The translations under genes and the position numbers were made by a program. Shown here piece by piece: positions 55,011-64,000 of a stretch of 64,000 nt of DNA. Source of the DNA: Prorocentrum cordatum (taxonomy: Eukaryota > Sar > Dinophyceae > Prorocentrales > Prorocentraceae); contig CAUYUJ010004556.1 of NCBI GenBank assembly GCA_963575745.1, forward strand, positions 2,501 to 66,500, in the 5' to 3' direction. Positions within the stretch are counted from its first letter, which is position 1. Every line of letters starts with the position of its first letter. The notes under the pieces were generated by a model. It was given only the letters and a program-made list of their open reading frames with translations, ran no database searches and had not been told where the DNA came from.

Positions 55011-55915
55011 CGATTTAGTTTCGGTGCGATTGGATTCGCAATTTGTGCAGATGGGTGAGATATGAGACGTTTGCTGGAGGGTGTGCTTCGTGGTTGTAGA
55101 AAACGAGCTACTCAAGCCGATTGGGGGCCCGAGGGACCTCTGGGCCTTGCGAGGGGTGCTCTGGGGGCCCTCTGCATCTCCCTGGGAAAGCTGGGGCCAC
55201 CTCGGGTCAGGGACACCTCTGGGCACACACCCACCTGCTCGCATTTCTCGCCCACCTCGCTGACGCCCAACTCCAGTCGCGCTGCGGCGCATATCCACCG
55301 TCCGGCCCGGAGACGCGGCGTGGCGGGGTGGTGCGGTGGTGCCCCCGTGAAAATCCGTCGGTCGGCGGCGACCCCAGGGGGAAGCGTGAAGCGCGGGGCT
55401 TTTTCCGAAGCCGCGAAGCCCTTGGAGTCTTCGCCGAGGCCGCAGACGCCTTCTCAGAAGGCCAGAGGGCCTCTGAGAAGCCCCGCCGCCTTTCGAGAAG
55501 GCCTTTCCCTTCTAACGTCCCCTTCGCTGAATGTCAGTCAACATCGGTCCCTGGACCCCTGGACCCCTTCCGGGGTTCATCCGATGCGGCTCTCCACCCC
55601 GGACCGAGTTCCTGGGGCCCCGGGGGCCGCAAACGGCCCCCCGGGGGCCGCACGCTGCGCGCAGAACCGCCTCGAACGTCGGACCTCGCAGATCGAACCC
55701 GCTCCCTCTCGCCACTCCCCCCCCCCCCCGGGGATCGGCGCTCCTGAGGGGGGGGCACCTCGCGCAGGCGGGGCGCCGTGGGGCCCCTGGGCTGCCCAGG
55801 CGCGCGGCCTCGGGGGCCCTTCGCGGCTCACGGGGCGCCCACTGGGCAGGCCTGCAGTGAGGCTTCTCGGGAGGCCCGAGGGGGGGCCGCCGCCAGGGCC
55901 GTCCTGGGCCTGCCC
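55011..55915. other. No gene seen; GAGAAGG foldback
   Basis: 55380-55515 has CCGAAGCCGCGAAGCCC, CCTTCTCAGAAGGCCAGAGG, GCCTCTGAGAAGC and CGAGAAGGCCTTTCCCTTC, a set of nested palindromes related to those at 28.9 and 63.5 kb. C/G runs occur elsewhere. Overlapping frames on both strands have no recognisable domain. Confidence 0.5.
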
Positions 55916-55917
55916 GC

Positions 55918-56350
55918 GGCGGGAGGAGGAGGAGGAGGAGGAGGAGGAGGAGGGGGAGGAGGAGGAGGAGGAGGAGGGGGAGGAGGAGGAGGAGGAGGAG
56001 GAGGGAGGAGGAGGCGTGAGGAGGAGGCGGCCGCTGAGGACGGGCGTCTGGTCTGGGGGGGGGGTCGCAGGGGATGCCACAGAGGCCGTCTGGGGGTGGC
56101 CGCCGCCCGTGTGGGCCGCCGCCGGGGCCGTCTCGGGCCGCCTCGGAGTGGAGCAGGGGTGGTATTGGGGAGTAGTACGGTTACTGGCGACCTCCTCCTC
56201 CTCCCCCCTACTCCTCCTTCTCCCCTCCTCCCGCCCTCCCTCCTCCCTCACCCTCTCCCGTCCTCCACTCCTCCTCCTCCTCCTCCTCTCCTCTCCTCCT
56301 CCTCCTCCTCCTCCTCCTCCTCCTCCTCCTCCTCCTCTTCCTCCTTCAGA
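55918..56350. repeat. GGA tract followed by TCC tract
   Basis: GGA repeat at 55920-56020 and TCC repeat at 56190-56345, a large imperfect inverted pair with about 170 bp between them. Confidence 0.85.
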
Positions 56351-56399
56351 CCCTGACACGTCGGTCAAGGAATTGGCCGTTCTCGGCTCGCGAGAGGGC

Positions 56400-56740
56400 G
56401 CCGCGGCCGTCCTTCTTGCGGGTCCAGGTCCGTCGGCTTCGGTCCCGGGGCCGTTCTCACCGAGGGGAGGCTTGCGAAAGGGAGGTTCGTCCACCGCCGG
56501 ATAACAGGGGGCACTGCCGTCCTTCTTGCGGGTCCAGGTCCGTCGGCTTCGGTCCCGAGGCCGTTCTCACCGAGGGGAGGTTTGCGAAAGGGAGGTTCGT
56601 CCACCGCCGGATTAAAGGGGGCACTGCCGTCCTTCTTGCGGGTCCAGGTCCGTCGGCTTCGGTCCCGAGGCCGTTCTCACTGAGGGGAGGTTTGCGAAAG
56701 GGAGGCTCGTCCACCGCCGAACAAAAGGGGGCGCCCGGGC
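56400..56740 (+). repeat. Three-unit 110-bp tandem repeat
   Basis: CCTTCTTGCGGGTCCAGG begins at 56411, 56521 and 56631, an exact 110-bp period. Units contain GTCCGTCGGCTTCGGTCCC and GGAGGTTTGCGAAAGGGAGG. Because 110 is not a multiple of three, the long frame through it reads each unit in a different phase, which argues against coding. Confidence 0.95.
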
Positions 56741-56839
56741 AGCGCCCCGGGCTTCTGATCTGCTGGCCCGGGAGCCCGCCCGCCCGTGGGGCGCCCTGGA
56801 GGCTCGCAGAGTCCTGTGGAGAAGACCTCAGGAAGGTGC

Positions 56840-57060
56840 CTCCTCCTTTCCTCCTTCTCTCCTCCTCCTTCCTCACTCCTCCTCCTCCTCCTCCTCCTCC
56901 TCCTCCTTCCTCCCTCCCCCCTCCCTCCCCTCCCTCCCTCCAGCCCGCCCCCCTACCCCTCCCTCCCACTACCCTCCCTCCCGCCCCCTCCTCCCTCCTC
57001 CTCCTCCCTCTCCCTCCTCCCTCCTCCCTCCTCTTTCCTCCCTCCTCCTCCCTCCAGGTC
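56840..57060. repeat. TCC/CCCTCC microsatellite
   Basis: Pyrimidine-only plus strand of about 220 bp. Confidence 0.9.
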
Positions 57061-58030
57061 GAGCCAGCGTCCGGACTGGTGGACGGGGCGAGTGCGAGGA
57101 TCAATCCGTTCCAGAGCATTCTGGAACGCTCTCAGAGGGTGCCGGAACGCTCTGAAACGGCCGCGGCCCGATACAATCCTCCAAGCCGCCGATTCTCAGA
57201 GAGGTTCTTGTGTCCGATGTTGTCTCGATTCTGCCCTCGTCTCGGGAGCGTCCACGACGACGACCGAAGGAACGACCGATGCATCCTCACACGGTTTTAT
57301 CCTCGCCCTGGCTTCGTCTTAGGGGGGGGTAAGAAACTGGGGGGGTACGAAATCTGCTGCGCGCAGCTGGTCTCGACCCCAACACAGAGGGCGCCGCTCC
57401 TTGATACAGTCGGCGACCGAGTTTCAAGATGGAGGCCAGTGCGGGGAGGGTGCCCCAGTGTTCTTCGTGCCTGTTGGGTGTGCTTGTGCATTCTGGGGAG
57501 GGTGCCCTTGGATAGTCCGCTTGTTTTGGCCGACGGAGGGTTTCATGTTCCTGAAGGAGCTTCTTCCGGCTTAGGTCCGACTGTACATTCGCGCCTCCTC
57601 CCGGTGCGACCCCCTTCTGCTGTCCTCCCCCTGTCATTCGACCCTGCAAGGCGGCGGGTTGCCGCTGACTCGACTGCCTTGGGCGGAGCATCGAGCGAAG
57701 CGGCGAAGACCCCGTCTTCCCATCCTCCGATGGAGCTGCGCAGCTGAAGCGGACGTTGGGTTCCTTGAGCCCTGCCGAAGAAAAGAAGTGAAGGCGGCAC
57801 CAACGGTAATCCGCACCGCCGGGTCCGACTTGAGCCACGCAGCCCCAACCAGCGCAAGGCAGGCCGTCCAGCCTCCTCGTCCATACGATGTCTTGGCTTT
57901 TTTAGTACAGGGCCCCCAGAAGTCTCGACCCTTTCCACAGGGCCGGCTCTTCGTTCTGAGTAGTTCCCGGACTTACGAGACGGGGGTCAATGCAAACGGG
58001 GGTCAGCCAGAGCGCCCGATCTTGCAGGAT
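57061..58030. other. Spacer with dispersed repeats
   Basis: TTCTGGAACGCTCTCAGAGG (57118) resembles blocks at 0.85 and 29.36 kb; CTGCCCTCGTCTCGGGA (57230) parallels 29.48 kb. 57885-57955 repeats 35821-35905. No gene recognised in the overlapping frames of 57.3-58.0 kb. Confidence 0.5.
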
Positions 58031-58145
58031 CCTGCAGGGCCAGGGGCGCACTGACCCATGGCTTGCGTGCAGGATCCTGCAGGATCTTGCAGGGCCGCAG
58101 GATCCTGCAAGACTTGACTAACCCAGGTCTGGATTGACCCGGGTC
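58028..58145. repeat. AGGATCCTGCAGG palindrome cluster
   Basis: Four or five copies of GCAGGATCCTGCAGG with GGGCC spacers, followed by GATTGACCCGGGTCAGTG, another palindrome. Confidence 0.8.
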
Positions 58146-58227
58146 AGTGCGTCCCCGAGGGTGGCCCAGAACCCATCAATGTGGAACGATCTGGCGATCG
58201 AGAAGCCGCCGATCGTCCAACGTTGGA

Positions 58228-58680
58228 CAACCCGCGTGGGAGGAGGAGGAGGAGGAGGAGGAGGAGGCGGAGGAGGAGGAGGAGGAGGAGGAGGAGGAGG
58301 AGGAGGAGGAGGAGGAGGAAGGAGGAGAGGAGGAGGAGGAGGGGAGAGGAGGAGGAGGAGGAGGGAGGAGGAGGAGGAGGAGGAGGAGGAGGAGAGGAGG
58401 AGGAGGAGACAGGGAGGAGGAGCAGGAGGAGGAGGAGGAGGAGGGAGGAGGAGAGGAGGAGGAGGAGGAGGAGGGAGGAGGAGGAGAGGAGGAGGGAGAG
58501 AGGGAGGAGGGAGGAGGAGGAGGAGGAGGAGGAGGGAGGAGGAGGAGGGGAGGATGGAGGCAGGAGGAGGAGGAGGAGGAGGGAGGAGGAGGAGGAGGAG
58601 GAGGAGGAGGAGGAGGAGGAGGAGGAGGAGGAGGAGGAGAGGAGGAGGAGGAGGAGGAGGAGGAGGAGGATGAGGAGGCA
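58228..58680. repeat. GGA microsatellite
   Basis: About 450 bp of GGA with few interruptions. Poly-Glu, poly-Arg and poly-Gly frames result. Confidence 0.95.
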
Positions 58681-59021
58681 CCTGGGCCAGTGGAGGCACC
58701 AGGGTTTTTGGATGGTTCTTGGTTCTGGAGCCTGGTAGCGCTCCCAGAGGCCGACCTCGGCGAAGAAGCGGCCGCGCCCCGATCTCTGAGGAGCTGTCTG
58801 TGTGCTCTTAGGGAGGCCGCTCGGCCCCCCAGCTCCGACCTTGCCGTGTGGAGCGGTGGGGCGAGGGAAGGTTTTGCGAGGAGCCCGGGTCACGCCCGCA
58901 GTCAGAAGCGTGGTGTCGCGTCGGGCACGTGCCTCCACAGCAGGAAAGTTCAAGCATAGAAGAACAACTATTCTGATCATGTCTGATCATCTTTGGATTA
59001 TTGTTATTTCATCCTCCAAAA

Positions 59022-59240
59022 ACCGCCTGTAGGAGGACATGCCCGACCGCAGCGCAGTTCGAAGGAGAACAAACGCCACAAACATCAAATTTTGGCGCTC
59101 GCCGCGGTCGCGCGGATTTCTTGGATCTGCGCTGGGGCCCCCCCAGCGGCGCCTCCAGCGCCGCCCCTGGCGCGCTCCGCGCGCCAGGGAGAGGGGCCTC
59201 AGTGCAGATCCAAGAAATCCGCGCGGAACGCTAAAAGTTT
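59022..59240 (+). mobile_element. Dispersed CCTGTAG motif and foldback element A copy
   Basis: GCCTGTAGGAGGACATGCCC at 59027 is the dispersed motif. Element A follows: TCGCGCGGATTTCTTGGATC and TGCGCTGG (59111-59139), centre CTGGCGCGCTCCGCGCGCC, then CAGTGCAGATCCAAGAAATC and CGCGCGGAACG (to about 59230). The arms remain highly complementary. Confidence 0.75.
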
Positions 59241-59835
59241 GAGCTTATGCCGATTTTTCTTTTACTGACGGTGGCGGGCACGCCAGAGTGCCTCTCGGTG
59301 CCAGTCCTGCAGTGCATCGGGGGGGCCCCCCTGGGGCTCCAGACTTCCTCGCGGGCGCTCGCAGCCTGGACGCCGGGGCGCGGCCCCGCGGATGCGCGAT
59401 GCCGTGGGTGCGTTCCGTGCAGAGTCATCGCTGCAGGGCCGCTCCACGCGAGCCCGCGGCGTCGCAGCCCTATGGGCCTCTGGGCCGCGGTGCCACGGCT
59501 GCTGGGATGCTCCAGGAGGGGAAAAAACGCACAGGCACAAAGAGTCGTCGATTTCCAGGAGCGTATGGGGACATCTGGGAAGTGTGTGTGTGTGGGGGTG
59601 GGGGGAAGACGACAACCCGGAGAGTCTAAGAAGATGGCGGGGTCCTGGGATTTGTGTCTATATTTCCCCAATCAGAGCTTGCCTCTGTAGGGGTCCTAGC
59701 GGATTCATATGGTTAGGTGAGGTGGGCCGCCGATTTCGGTGGCCGGCCCGCGTGCCCGGGTGCCCCGGGGTGCCCGGAGGTGCCGGGGGGTGCCCGGAAG
59801 TACCCGGGGGCGTCCGAGGGGCCGGGTGCTCTATC
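59241..59835. other. No gene seen
   Basis: Mixed GC-rich DNA; 59755-59825 has a CCCGGGGTGCCCGGAGGTG repeat. No family recognised in the 59247-59868 frames. Confidence 0.45.
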
Positions 59836-59837
59836 GC

Positions 59838-60195
59838 CCCAAAGCCCTGTAGCCCCATAGCCCTATAGCCCTGTAGCCCTATAACCCTCTAGCCTATAGC
59901 CCTATAGCCCTGTAGCCCTACAGCCCTATTGCCCTATAACCCTATAGCCCTATAGCCCTATAGCCCTATATCCCTATGGCTCTGTAGCCCTACAACCCTA
60001 TAGCCCTATAGCCCTGTAGCCCTGTAACCCTATAGCCCTATAGCACTATAGCCCATATAGCCCTATAGCCCTATAGCCCCTATAGCCCCTATAGCCCTAT
60101 AGCCGTATAGTCCTACAGCCCTATAGCCCTGTAGCCTTATAGTCCGATAGCCCTAAAGCTCCTCAGCCCTACAGCCCTATAGCCCCAAAGCACAT
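59838..60195. repeat. Degenerate (CCCTATAG)n array
   Basis: About 40 copies of the octamer CCCTATAG (complement CTATAGGG) with CCCTGTAG, CCCTACAG and CCCTATAA variants. Confidence 0.95.
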
Positions 60196-60483
60196 CTGAG
60201 GGGGGGGGGTTCTCCGGTATCATCACTTGCGTGTCCCTGGGCCCCTCCGATGCTTCCTGCCTGCAGGGAGGGGGGCAGGGAGGGTCGTTGGCCACGGCGT
60301 GCGAAGGCTTCGCCGCGGAGCGCGGAAGGCAAGCGGACGGGTCGGCTCTCCCATCCCCGCCCATCCAAGCAGAGGCCCTCTGCAGCCACCCCGGCGCTGT
60401 GGCCGGCGTGGTTCGGGTGGGTCAGCTGGAAGAACCTGTGCCCTTCTTGGAGCATGACTCGTCTGCCAGCCTGACGCATATCA

Positions 60484-60682
60484 GAAGGCGAAAACCCACC
60501 CCCAACCCCAGTCCCGACGCCCATCCCCGAGCCGGCGACTCAAGGGGTCGGGACTGGGGGTGGGGGTGGGTTTTCTCCATTCCGGGACCCCGAAAACCCA
60601 CCCCCACCCCCAGTCCCGACTCCTTGAATCGCGGGTTCGGGGATGGAGTCGGGACTGGGGGTGGGGGTGGGTTTTCGCCTTC
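60484..60682. repeat. Four alternating copies of a 29-bp module (nested palindrome)
   Basis: GAAAACCCACCCCCA..CCCCAGTCCCGAC occurs at 60490 and 60592; its complement occurs at 60548 and 60648. Order is plus, minus, plus, minus, and the outermost pair extends to GAAGGCG/CGCCTTC (60484 and 60682). Confidence 0.9.
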
Positions 60683-60689
60683 TCATATC

Positions 60690-60830
60690 CCTATCTCTAT
60701 GTTTGGCATCGCCCCATCTCGATACCGATCTGAAGGGTTCCCTCAGTTTAGGAGGGCGCACCCCTCAGACTGTCACCACCCTTTTGCTGGTCACTCTCAG
60801 GGAGAGGGATAAGTCCGAAGCTGGTGACTC
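60690..60830 (+). repeat. Dispersed block shared with 63.17-63.51 kb
   Basis: TTTGGCATCGCCCCATCTCG, GATCTGAAGGGTTCCCTCAG and GTCACTCTCAGGGAGAGGG here correspond to ATTGGCATCGCCTCATCTCG, GATCTCTTCGGTTTGTGAG and GTTACTCTTAGGGAAAGGGG at 63179, 63213 and 63459. Confidence 0.55.
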
Positions 60831-61135
60831 GTGCAGACGCGCGAGTAGAGGGAGCAGGGAGGGAGGGAGGGAAGATCGGGGGCGTTCAAGAGGGGGAGGT
60901 GAGGGCCAGGGGCTTCCGATTCCATGACCCCCCCTTCTCCTCCTCCCCCTCCTCCTTTTCCGCCTCCTCCTCCTCCTCCACTCCTTCTCCTTATAATACC
61001 TTCTCCCTGTCGTACCCCGAGGTCAGTTTTTAGGGTGGGCCGGGCGTTTCGCCTGAGACTTCCTCACCATTAATGATTCTGTCTGACGCTTTACCATTGG
61101 CAACATCTTCACAGAGGGATGGCGGGCCGTTAACA
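60831..61135. other. No gene seen
   Basis: GGGAGG-rich and TCC-rich low complexity (60850-60990), then unique DNA including GGGCGTTTCGCCTGAGACTT (61042), resembling GGGCATTTCGCCCGAGACTC at 5902. Confidence 0.45.
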
Positions 61136-61137
61136 GA

Positions 61138-61790
61138 ATGTGGCTCTCCCCTTAGCGCCGCGCACATTCGCTTCGAACATTTGCAAGAGTTTCACGGATT
61201 GAGGGCGAGTGGTTTTTAATATGTGTCTCTCGCCTTAGCGCCGCGCACATTCGTCTCAAACATTTCCAAGGGTTTCACGTATTGAGGGCCAGTGGTTTTC
61301 AACGTGTGGCTGTCGCCTTCGCGCCGCGCACATTCGTTTCAAGCATTTGCAAGAGCTTCACGGATTGAGGGCGAGTGGTTTTCAACATGTGGTTCTCGCC
61401 TTAGCGCCGCGCACATTCGTTCTAAACATCTGCAAGAGTTTCACGGGTTGAGGGCGAGTGGTTCTCAACATATGGCTCTCGCCTTAGCGCCGCGCACATT
61501 AGTTTCACAGATTTGCAAGAGCTTCACGGATTGAGGGCGAGTGGTTTTCAACATGTGGCTCTCGCTTTAGCGCCGCGCACATTCGTGTGACAAATTTGCA
61601 AGAGCTTCACGGATTGAGGGCGAGTGGTTTTCAAGCTGTGGCTCTCGCCTTAGCGCCACGCGCATTCGTTGTAAAATATTGCAAGAGGTTCACGTATTGA
61701 AGGCGGTTCCTTTTCAGCATGTGGCTCTCGCATTAGCGCTGCGCACATTCGTGTGAAACATTTGCAAGGGTTTCACGGATTCCCATGATC
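61138..61790 (+). repeat. 83-bp tandem repeat, eight units
   Basis: GTGGCTCTCGCCTTAGCGCC, GCGCACATTCG, ATTTGCAAGAGTTTCACGG, ATTGAGGGCGAGTGGTTTTC. Units start near 61140, 61223, 61306, 61389, 61472, 61555, 61637 and 61721. The regular period and modest divergence indicate a young local satellite. Confidence 0.95.
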
Positions 61791-61794
61791 AGCG

Positions 61795-62020
61795 TACCAG
61801 AATTTGCGTTTTGGAAGGATTCAGGCTGATGAGGGTGCACAAGTTATGTTGGTTCGCGGTGTTCAATTCCCAGGAATGGCGTTCTGGCACGGTGCATGGT
61901 CGTCAAGACGCGAAAGCCAGGTTGATCCGTGGCGTTGGAATCCCGAGAACAATATTTTGGCATGCTTCAGGGTCTTCAAACAGTTGCCTTCCCACGAGGC
62001 AGTTCCATCAGTAACAATGA
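61795..62020. other. Short unique stretch, no gene recognised
   Basis: Balanced composition with a 78-codon plus frame (61804-62040) that matches nothing I know. Confidence 0.35.
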
Positions 62021-62180
62021 ACCGTTGCAGGGGCCTATGAAGAGGGAGCTTGTAGGAAGGATCTATTCTAACATCGCTGACGCCTCGTGGGGTTACACTG
62101 GTCCTCCTCCTCCCCCTCCTCCTCCTCCTCCTCCCCCTCCTCTTTTTCTTTGTTCTCTTCTTCTTCTTCTTCTTCTCCTA
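62018..62180 (+). repeat. Direct repeat ending in TCC tract, copy 1
   Basis: TGAACCGTTGCAGGGGCC, GGAGCTTGTAGGAAGG, AACATCGCTGACGCCTCGTG, TTACACTGGTCCTCC, then TCC. It matches 62438-62560 (TGAACCGTTGTAGGGGCC and so on), so the TCC tract is part of the duplicated unit. Confidence 0.85.
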
Positions 62181-62279
62181 AGCCGTTCCCTGGCCCTCCC
62201 TCTCGTTCGCGCGCGTGCCTCGAGCCATGGTGCATGCGCTGGCCACCCCCTTCCTGACCCCCCTCCTCTTCGGCGCACA

Positions 62280-62435
62280 CCGAGAAGCGGGCGGGGGGAA
62301 GGGGAGTGCTGGAGCGAGGGGGGGCGAAGCAGGGCAGGGAGAGGCGGCGGGGGATCGGGGCGGAGGGCGGGGGGGACAGGAGGGGGAGGGGGGAGGGGAG
62401 AGCAGGGGATCAGAGGAGGGGAGCCAGGGAGAGAG
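62280..62435. repeat. GGGGAGG-rich tract
   Basis: Purine-rich low complexity between the two direct repeats. Confidence 0.7.
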
Positions 62436-62437
62436 GA

Positions 62438-62560
62438 GTGAACCGTTGTAGGGGCCCATGAGGTGGGAGCTTGGAGGGAGGATTTCTTCCAACATCGCTG
62501 ATGCCTCGTGGCTTTACACTGGTCCTCCTCCTCCTCCTCCTCCTCCTCCTCCTCCTCAGG
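62438..62560 (+). repeat. Direct repeat ending in TCC tract, copy 2
   Basis: Second copy of 62018-62180, offset about 420 bp, again ending TTTACACTGGTCCTCC plus TCC. Confidence 0.85.
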
Positions 62561-62902
62561 GGAGTGGAGGAGGGATGCAGCAAGATTGGATCGCCTCGGA
62601 CTCGTGTCGATCGCGAGCCGCCGGGCGGCAGATCCAGGCCGATCGGCGGGAGGCTCCCCGCGGCCGCGGCTGAGAGAGGAAGCTCACTGCGAAACATTCG
62701 CAACCGCCTCCCCCTCTCCCAGCCGCGGCCGCAGCCGCGGCCGCGGCCGCGACCGCAGCCGCAGCCGCGCCCGCGGGGGCCGCGGCCGGCCACGGGGGGG
62801 GCCGAGGCCGGGGCGGCGCCGCAGCAGCACGCGGCGCGGATGCTGAACCACCTGCGCAGCGGGCGCGCGCGGGCGAACGGGACCGCAGAGGAGCCTCCCA
62901 GG

Positions 62903-63108
62903 CTCGGGGCGGACGAGAGGGGGAGACGGTCCTCCTCCTCCTCCTCCTCCTCCTCCTCCTCCTCCTCCTTCTCTTTCTTCTCTCTCCTCCTCCTCCTCCT
63001 CCTCCTTCTCCTCCTCCTCCTCCTCTTTCTTCTTCTCCTCCTCCTCTTTCTCCTCCTCCTCCTCCTCCTCCTCCTCCTCCTTCTCCTCCTCGGGGCGGAC
63101 GAGAGGGG
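62903..63108. repeat. TCC microsatellite bracketed by a 20-bp direct repeat
   Basis: CTCGGGGCGGACGAGAGGGG occurs exactly at 62903-62922 and 63089-63108, enclosing 166 bp of TCC/TTC. Upstream, 62695-62790 is a CCGCGGCCGCAGCCGC repeat. Confidence 0.85.
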
Positions 63109-63509
63109 CAGAGGCCACGTGCAGAGAGGGGTGGGGGGATGGTGGAGGTTACCAGCTTGGAACATAGCCCTTTCCCTAGGATTGGCATCGCCTCATCTCG
63201 AGGCCACTCTTAAGGATCTCTTCGGTTTGTGAGCGCGCATCCCTACATTCGAGCCCAGGAGGCGCCCAAGCTGCTGATGCCAGTGATGGCCTGGGTAGTA
63301 TGCCGCTGCGCGTGCTGTTACATGGGAACCCAGAGATGAGCGGTCGATCGGGTTGCTTGAAACGTTGTGTTCGGCGAGCGTAGTAGAGCAGCTCCTGCCG
63401 CCGTAGCGGCAGCCCCTGCCGCCGACCCCGGCCCCTACACTTGCCATCGCCTGTTCGGATGTTACTCTTAGGGAAAGGGGTAGGTTCGAGGCTGGTTAGG
63501 ATGGGGTTC

Positions 63510-63610
63510 TCAGAAGCACCCCTGCTTCTTAGAAGGCGCGGGCCTTGCCTAGAGACGTAAGGCTGGCGCCTCCTGAGAAGCCGCCTCCTTCTAAGAGGCC
63601 CTCCCCCTCC
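63510..63610. repeat. GAGAAGG palindromic block
   Basis: TTCTCAGAAGCACCCCTGC, TTCTTAGAAGG, CTCCTGAGAAGCCGCCTCC and TTCTAAGAGG. Related to blocks at 28.9 and 55.4 kb. Confidence 0.5.
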
Positions 63611-63674
63611 CTCCACCCCCTCGTGCGCGCCGCTAAGATTGGGAAACGGGGGGGGGGTAAGCATACACTGTTGG

Positions 63675-63815
63675 AGCCCCGCGCGGATTTCGTGGTTCGG
63701 CGCCCGCCCCCCCTGGCGGCGCCTCTGGCGCCGCCACTGGCGCGCTCCGCGCGCCGGGGAGGGGTGTCCAGCGCAGATCCGAGACATCCGCGCGGACCTT
63801 TGAGCGTTTACAGTC
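63675..63815 (+). mobile_element. Foldback element A, copy near the right end
   Basis: GGAGCCCCGCGCGGATTTCG, GGTTCGGCGC, centre CTGGCGCGCTCCGCGCGCCG, right arm CCAGCGCAGATCCGAGACAT and CCGCGCGGACCTTTGAG. Same orientation as the 34.4 and 59.1 kb copies. Confidence 0.75.
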
Positions 63816-63928
63816 AGCGGCTTGAATAAGGAACACTTACTTTTCAAAAGGGGCCCGGTCGTTCCTTGGGTTCGCATGCGTTATTTATCGTTCCTTATGC
63901 GTTATTCCTTGGGAGAAAGGGGCTTCGT

Positions 63929-63950
63929 TCCGTAGCCATTTTGGCTCAAG
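63929..63950 (+). ncRNA. Dinoflagellate spliced-leader exon sequence (DinoSL)
   Basis: All 22 positions fit the conserved dinoflagellate spliced-leader exon (core CGTAGCCATTTTGGCTCAA, first variable base T). It is followed by GCCAGGTCCG rather than the GT expected straight after the exon in an SL RNA gene, and by an inverted repeat (CGCCCG-CTTT-CGGGCG at about 63959-63974, with GGTCC and GGACC outside). It may be an SL RNA gene variant or the 5' end of a reinserted trans-spliced transcript that continues beyond the window. Confidence 0.75.
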
Positions 63951-64000
63951 GCCAGGTCCGCCCGCTTTCGGGCGCGCGGGACCCAGGATGACGCGGGATG

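Noticed and set aside
55062-57747. Two ORFs above 440 codons across 55-57.7 kb
   Set aside because: They run through GGA/TCC microsatellites and a 110-bp tandem repeat whose units are read in different phases; no recognisable domain.
61138-61790. Possible CRISPR or array of small RNA genes
   Set aside because: Units are contiguous and similar along the full 83 bp with no variable spacer and no RNA-gene signature.
1-64000. tRNA, rRNA and snRNA genes
   Set aside because: No cloverleaf with an intact T-loop consensus, no rRNA core sequence and no spliceosomal RNA core was noticed by eye; a covariance-model scan could still find one.

Overview
The window is nuclear DNA of a dinoflagellate. The strongest marker is at 63929-63950, where an intact copy of the dinoflagellate trans-spliced leader exon occurs (core CGTAGCCATTTTGGCTCAA). 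The Ty1/copia-type and LINE-type relics, the very high repeat load and an intron bounded by inverted repeats inside an AG|GT duplication agree with this. The genus cannot be told from the sequence. It is a scaffold piece, with a 100-base N gap at 49876-49975.

Layout. 0-7.3 kb: pyrimidine microsatellite, foldback elements, five tandem ~407-bp palindrome-rich units (2.4-4.5 kb) and a three-unit array (6.1-7.25 kb). 7.3-19.9 kb: decayed retroelement protein fragments (a Gag-like piece at 7.9-8.5 kb, a zinc-knuckle piece at 13.3-13.8 kb, unrecognised coding-like stretches at 16.1-18.8 kb, and a LINE endonuclease-to-RT linker on the minus strand at 18.9-19.6 kb), separated by low-complexity DNA. 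Ten copies of a tiny stem-loop with a GNRA-like four-base loop are scattered at 12.7-18.2 kb. 19.96-28.74 kb: one large imperfect palindrome of 90-bp tandem units, minus orientation on the left, plus orientation on the right, centred near 22.5 kb. 29.68-31.57 kb: the only gene that looks intact and cellular, an NSUN4/NSUN3-like RNA cytosine-5 methyltransferase whose last 31 codons lie beyond a 227-bp intron with terminal inverted repeats. 31.6-37.8 kb: repeats, including a duplicated 0.8-kb block. 37.79-47.79 kb: a full-length but dead Ty1/copia element with ~180-bp LTRs. 49.0-49.5 kb: the C-terminal piece of another retroelement protein. 51.3-54.45 kb: an AT-richer LINE with a broken reverse transcriptase ORF on the minus strand, flanked by two ~150-bp direct repeats. 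54.6-64 kb: microsatellites, satellites, a degenerate CCCTATAG array and more foldback elements, ending with the spliced-leader copy.

The genes do not form a pathway. The window is one cellular gene in a field of transposon relics and satellites. The features most worth following are the introner-like intron in the methyltransferase gene, the dispersed GNRA-type hairpins found in two different reading frames, the spliced-leader sequence and two weaker look-alikes (one before a Gag relic, one inside the copia LTRs), and several families of short foldback elements that recur across the window. No tRNA, rRNA, CRISPR array or bacterial-type regulatory site was seen.
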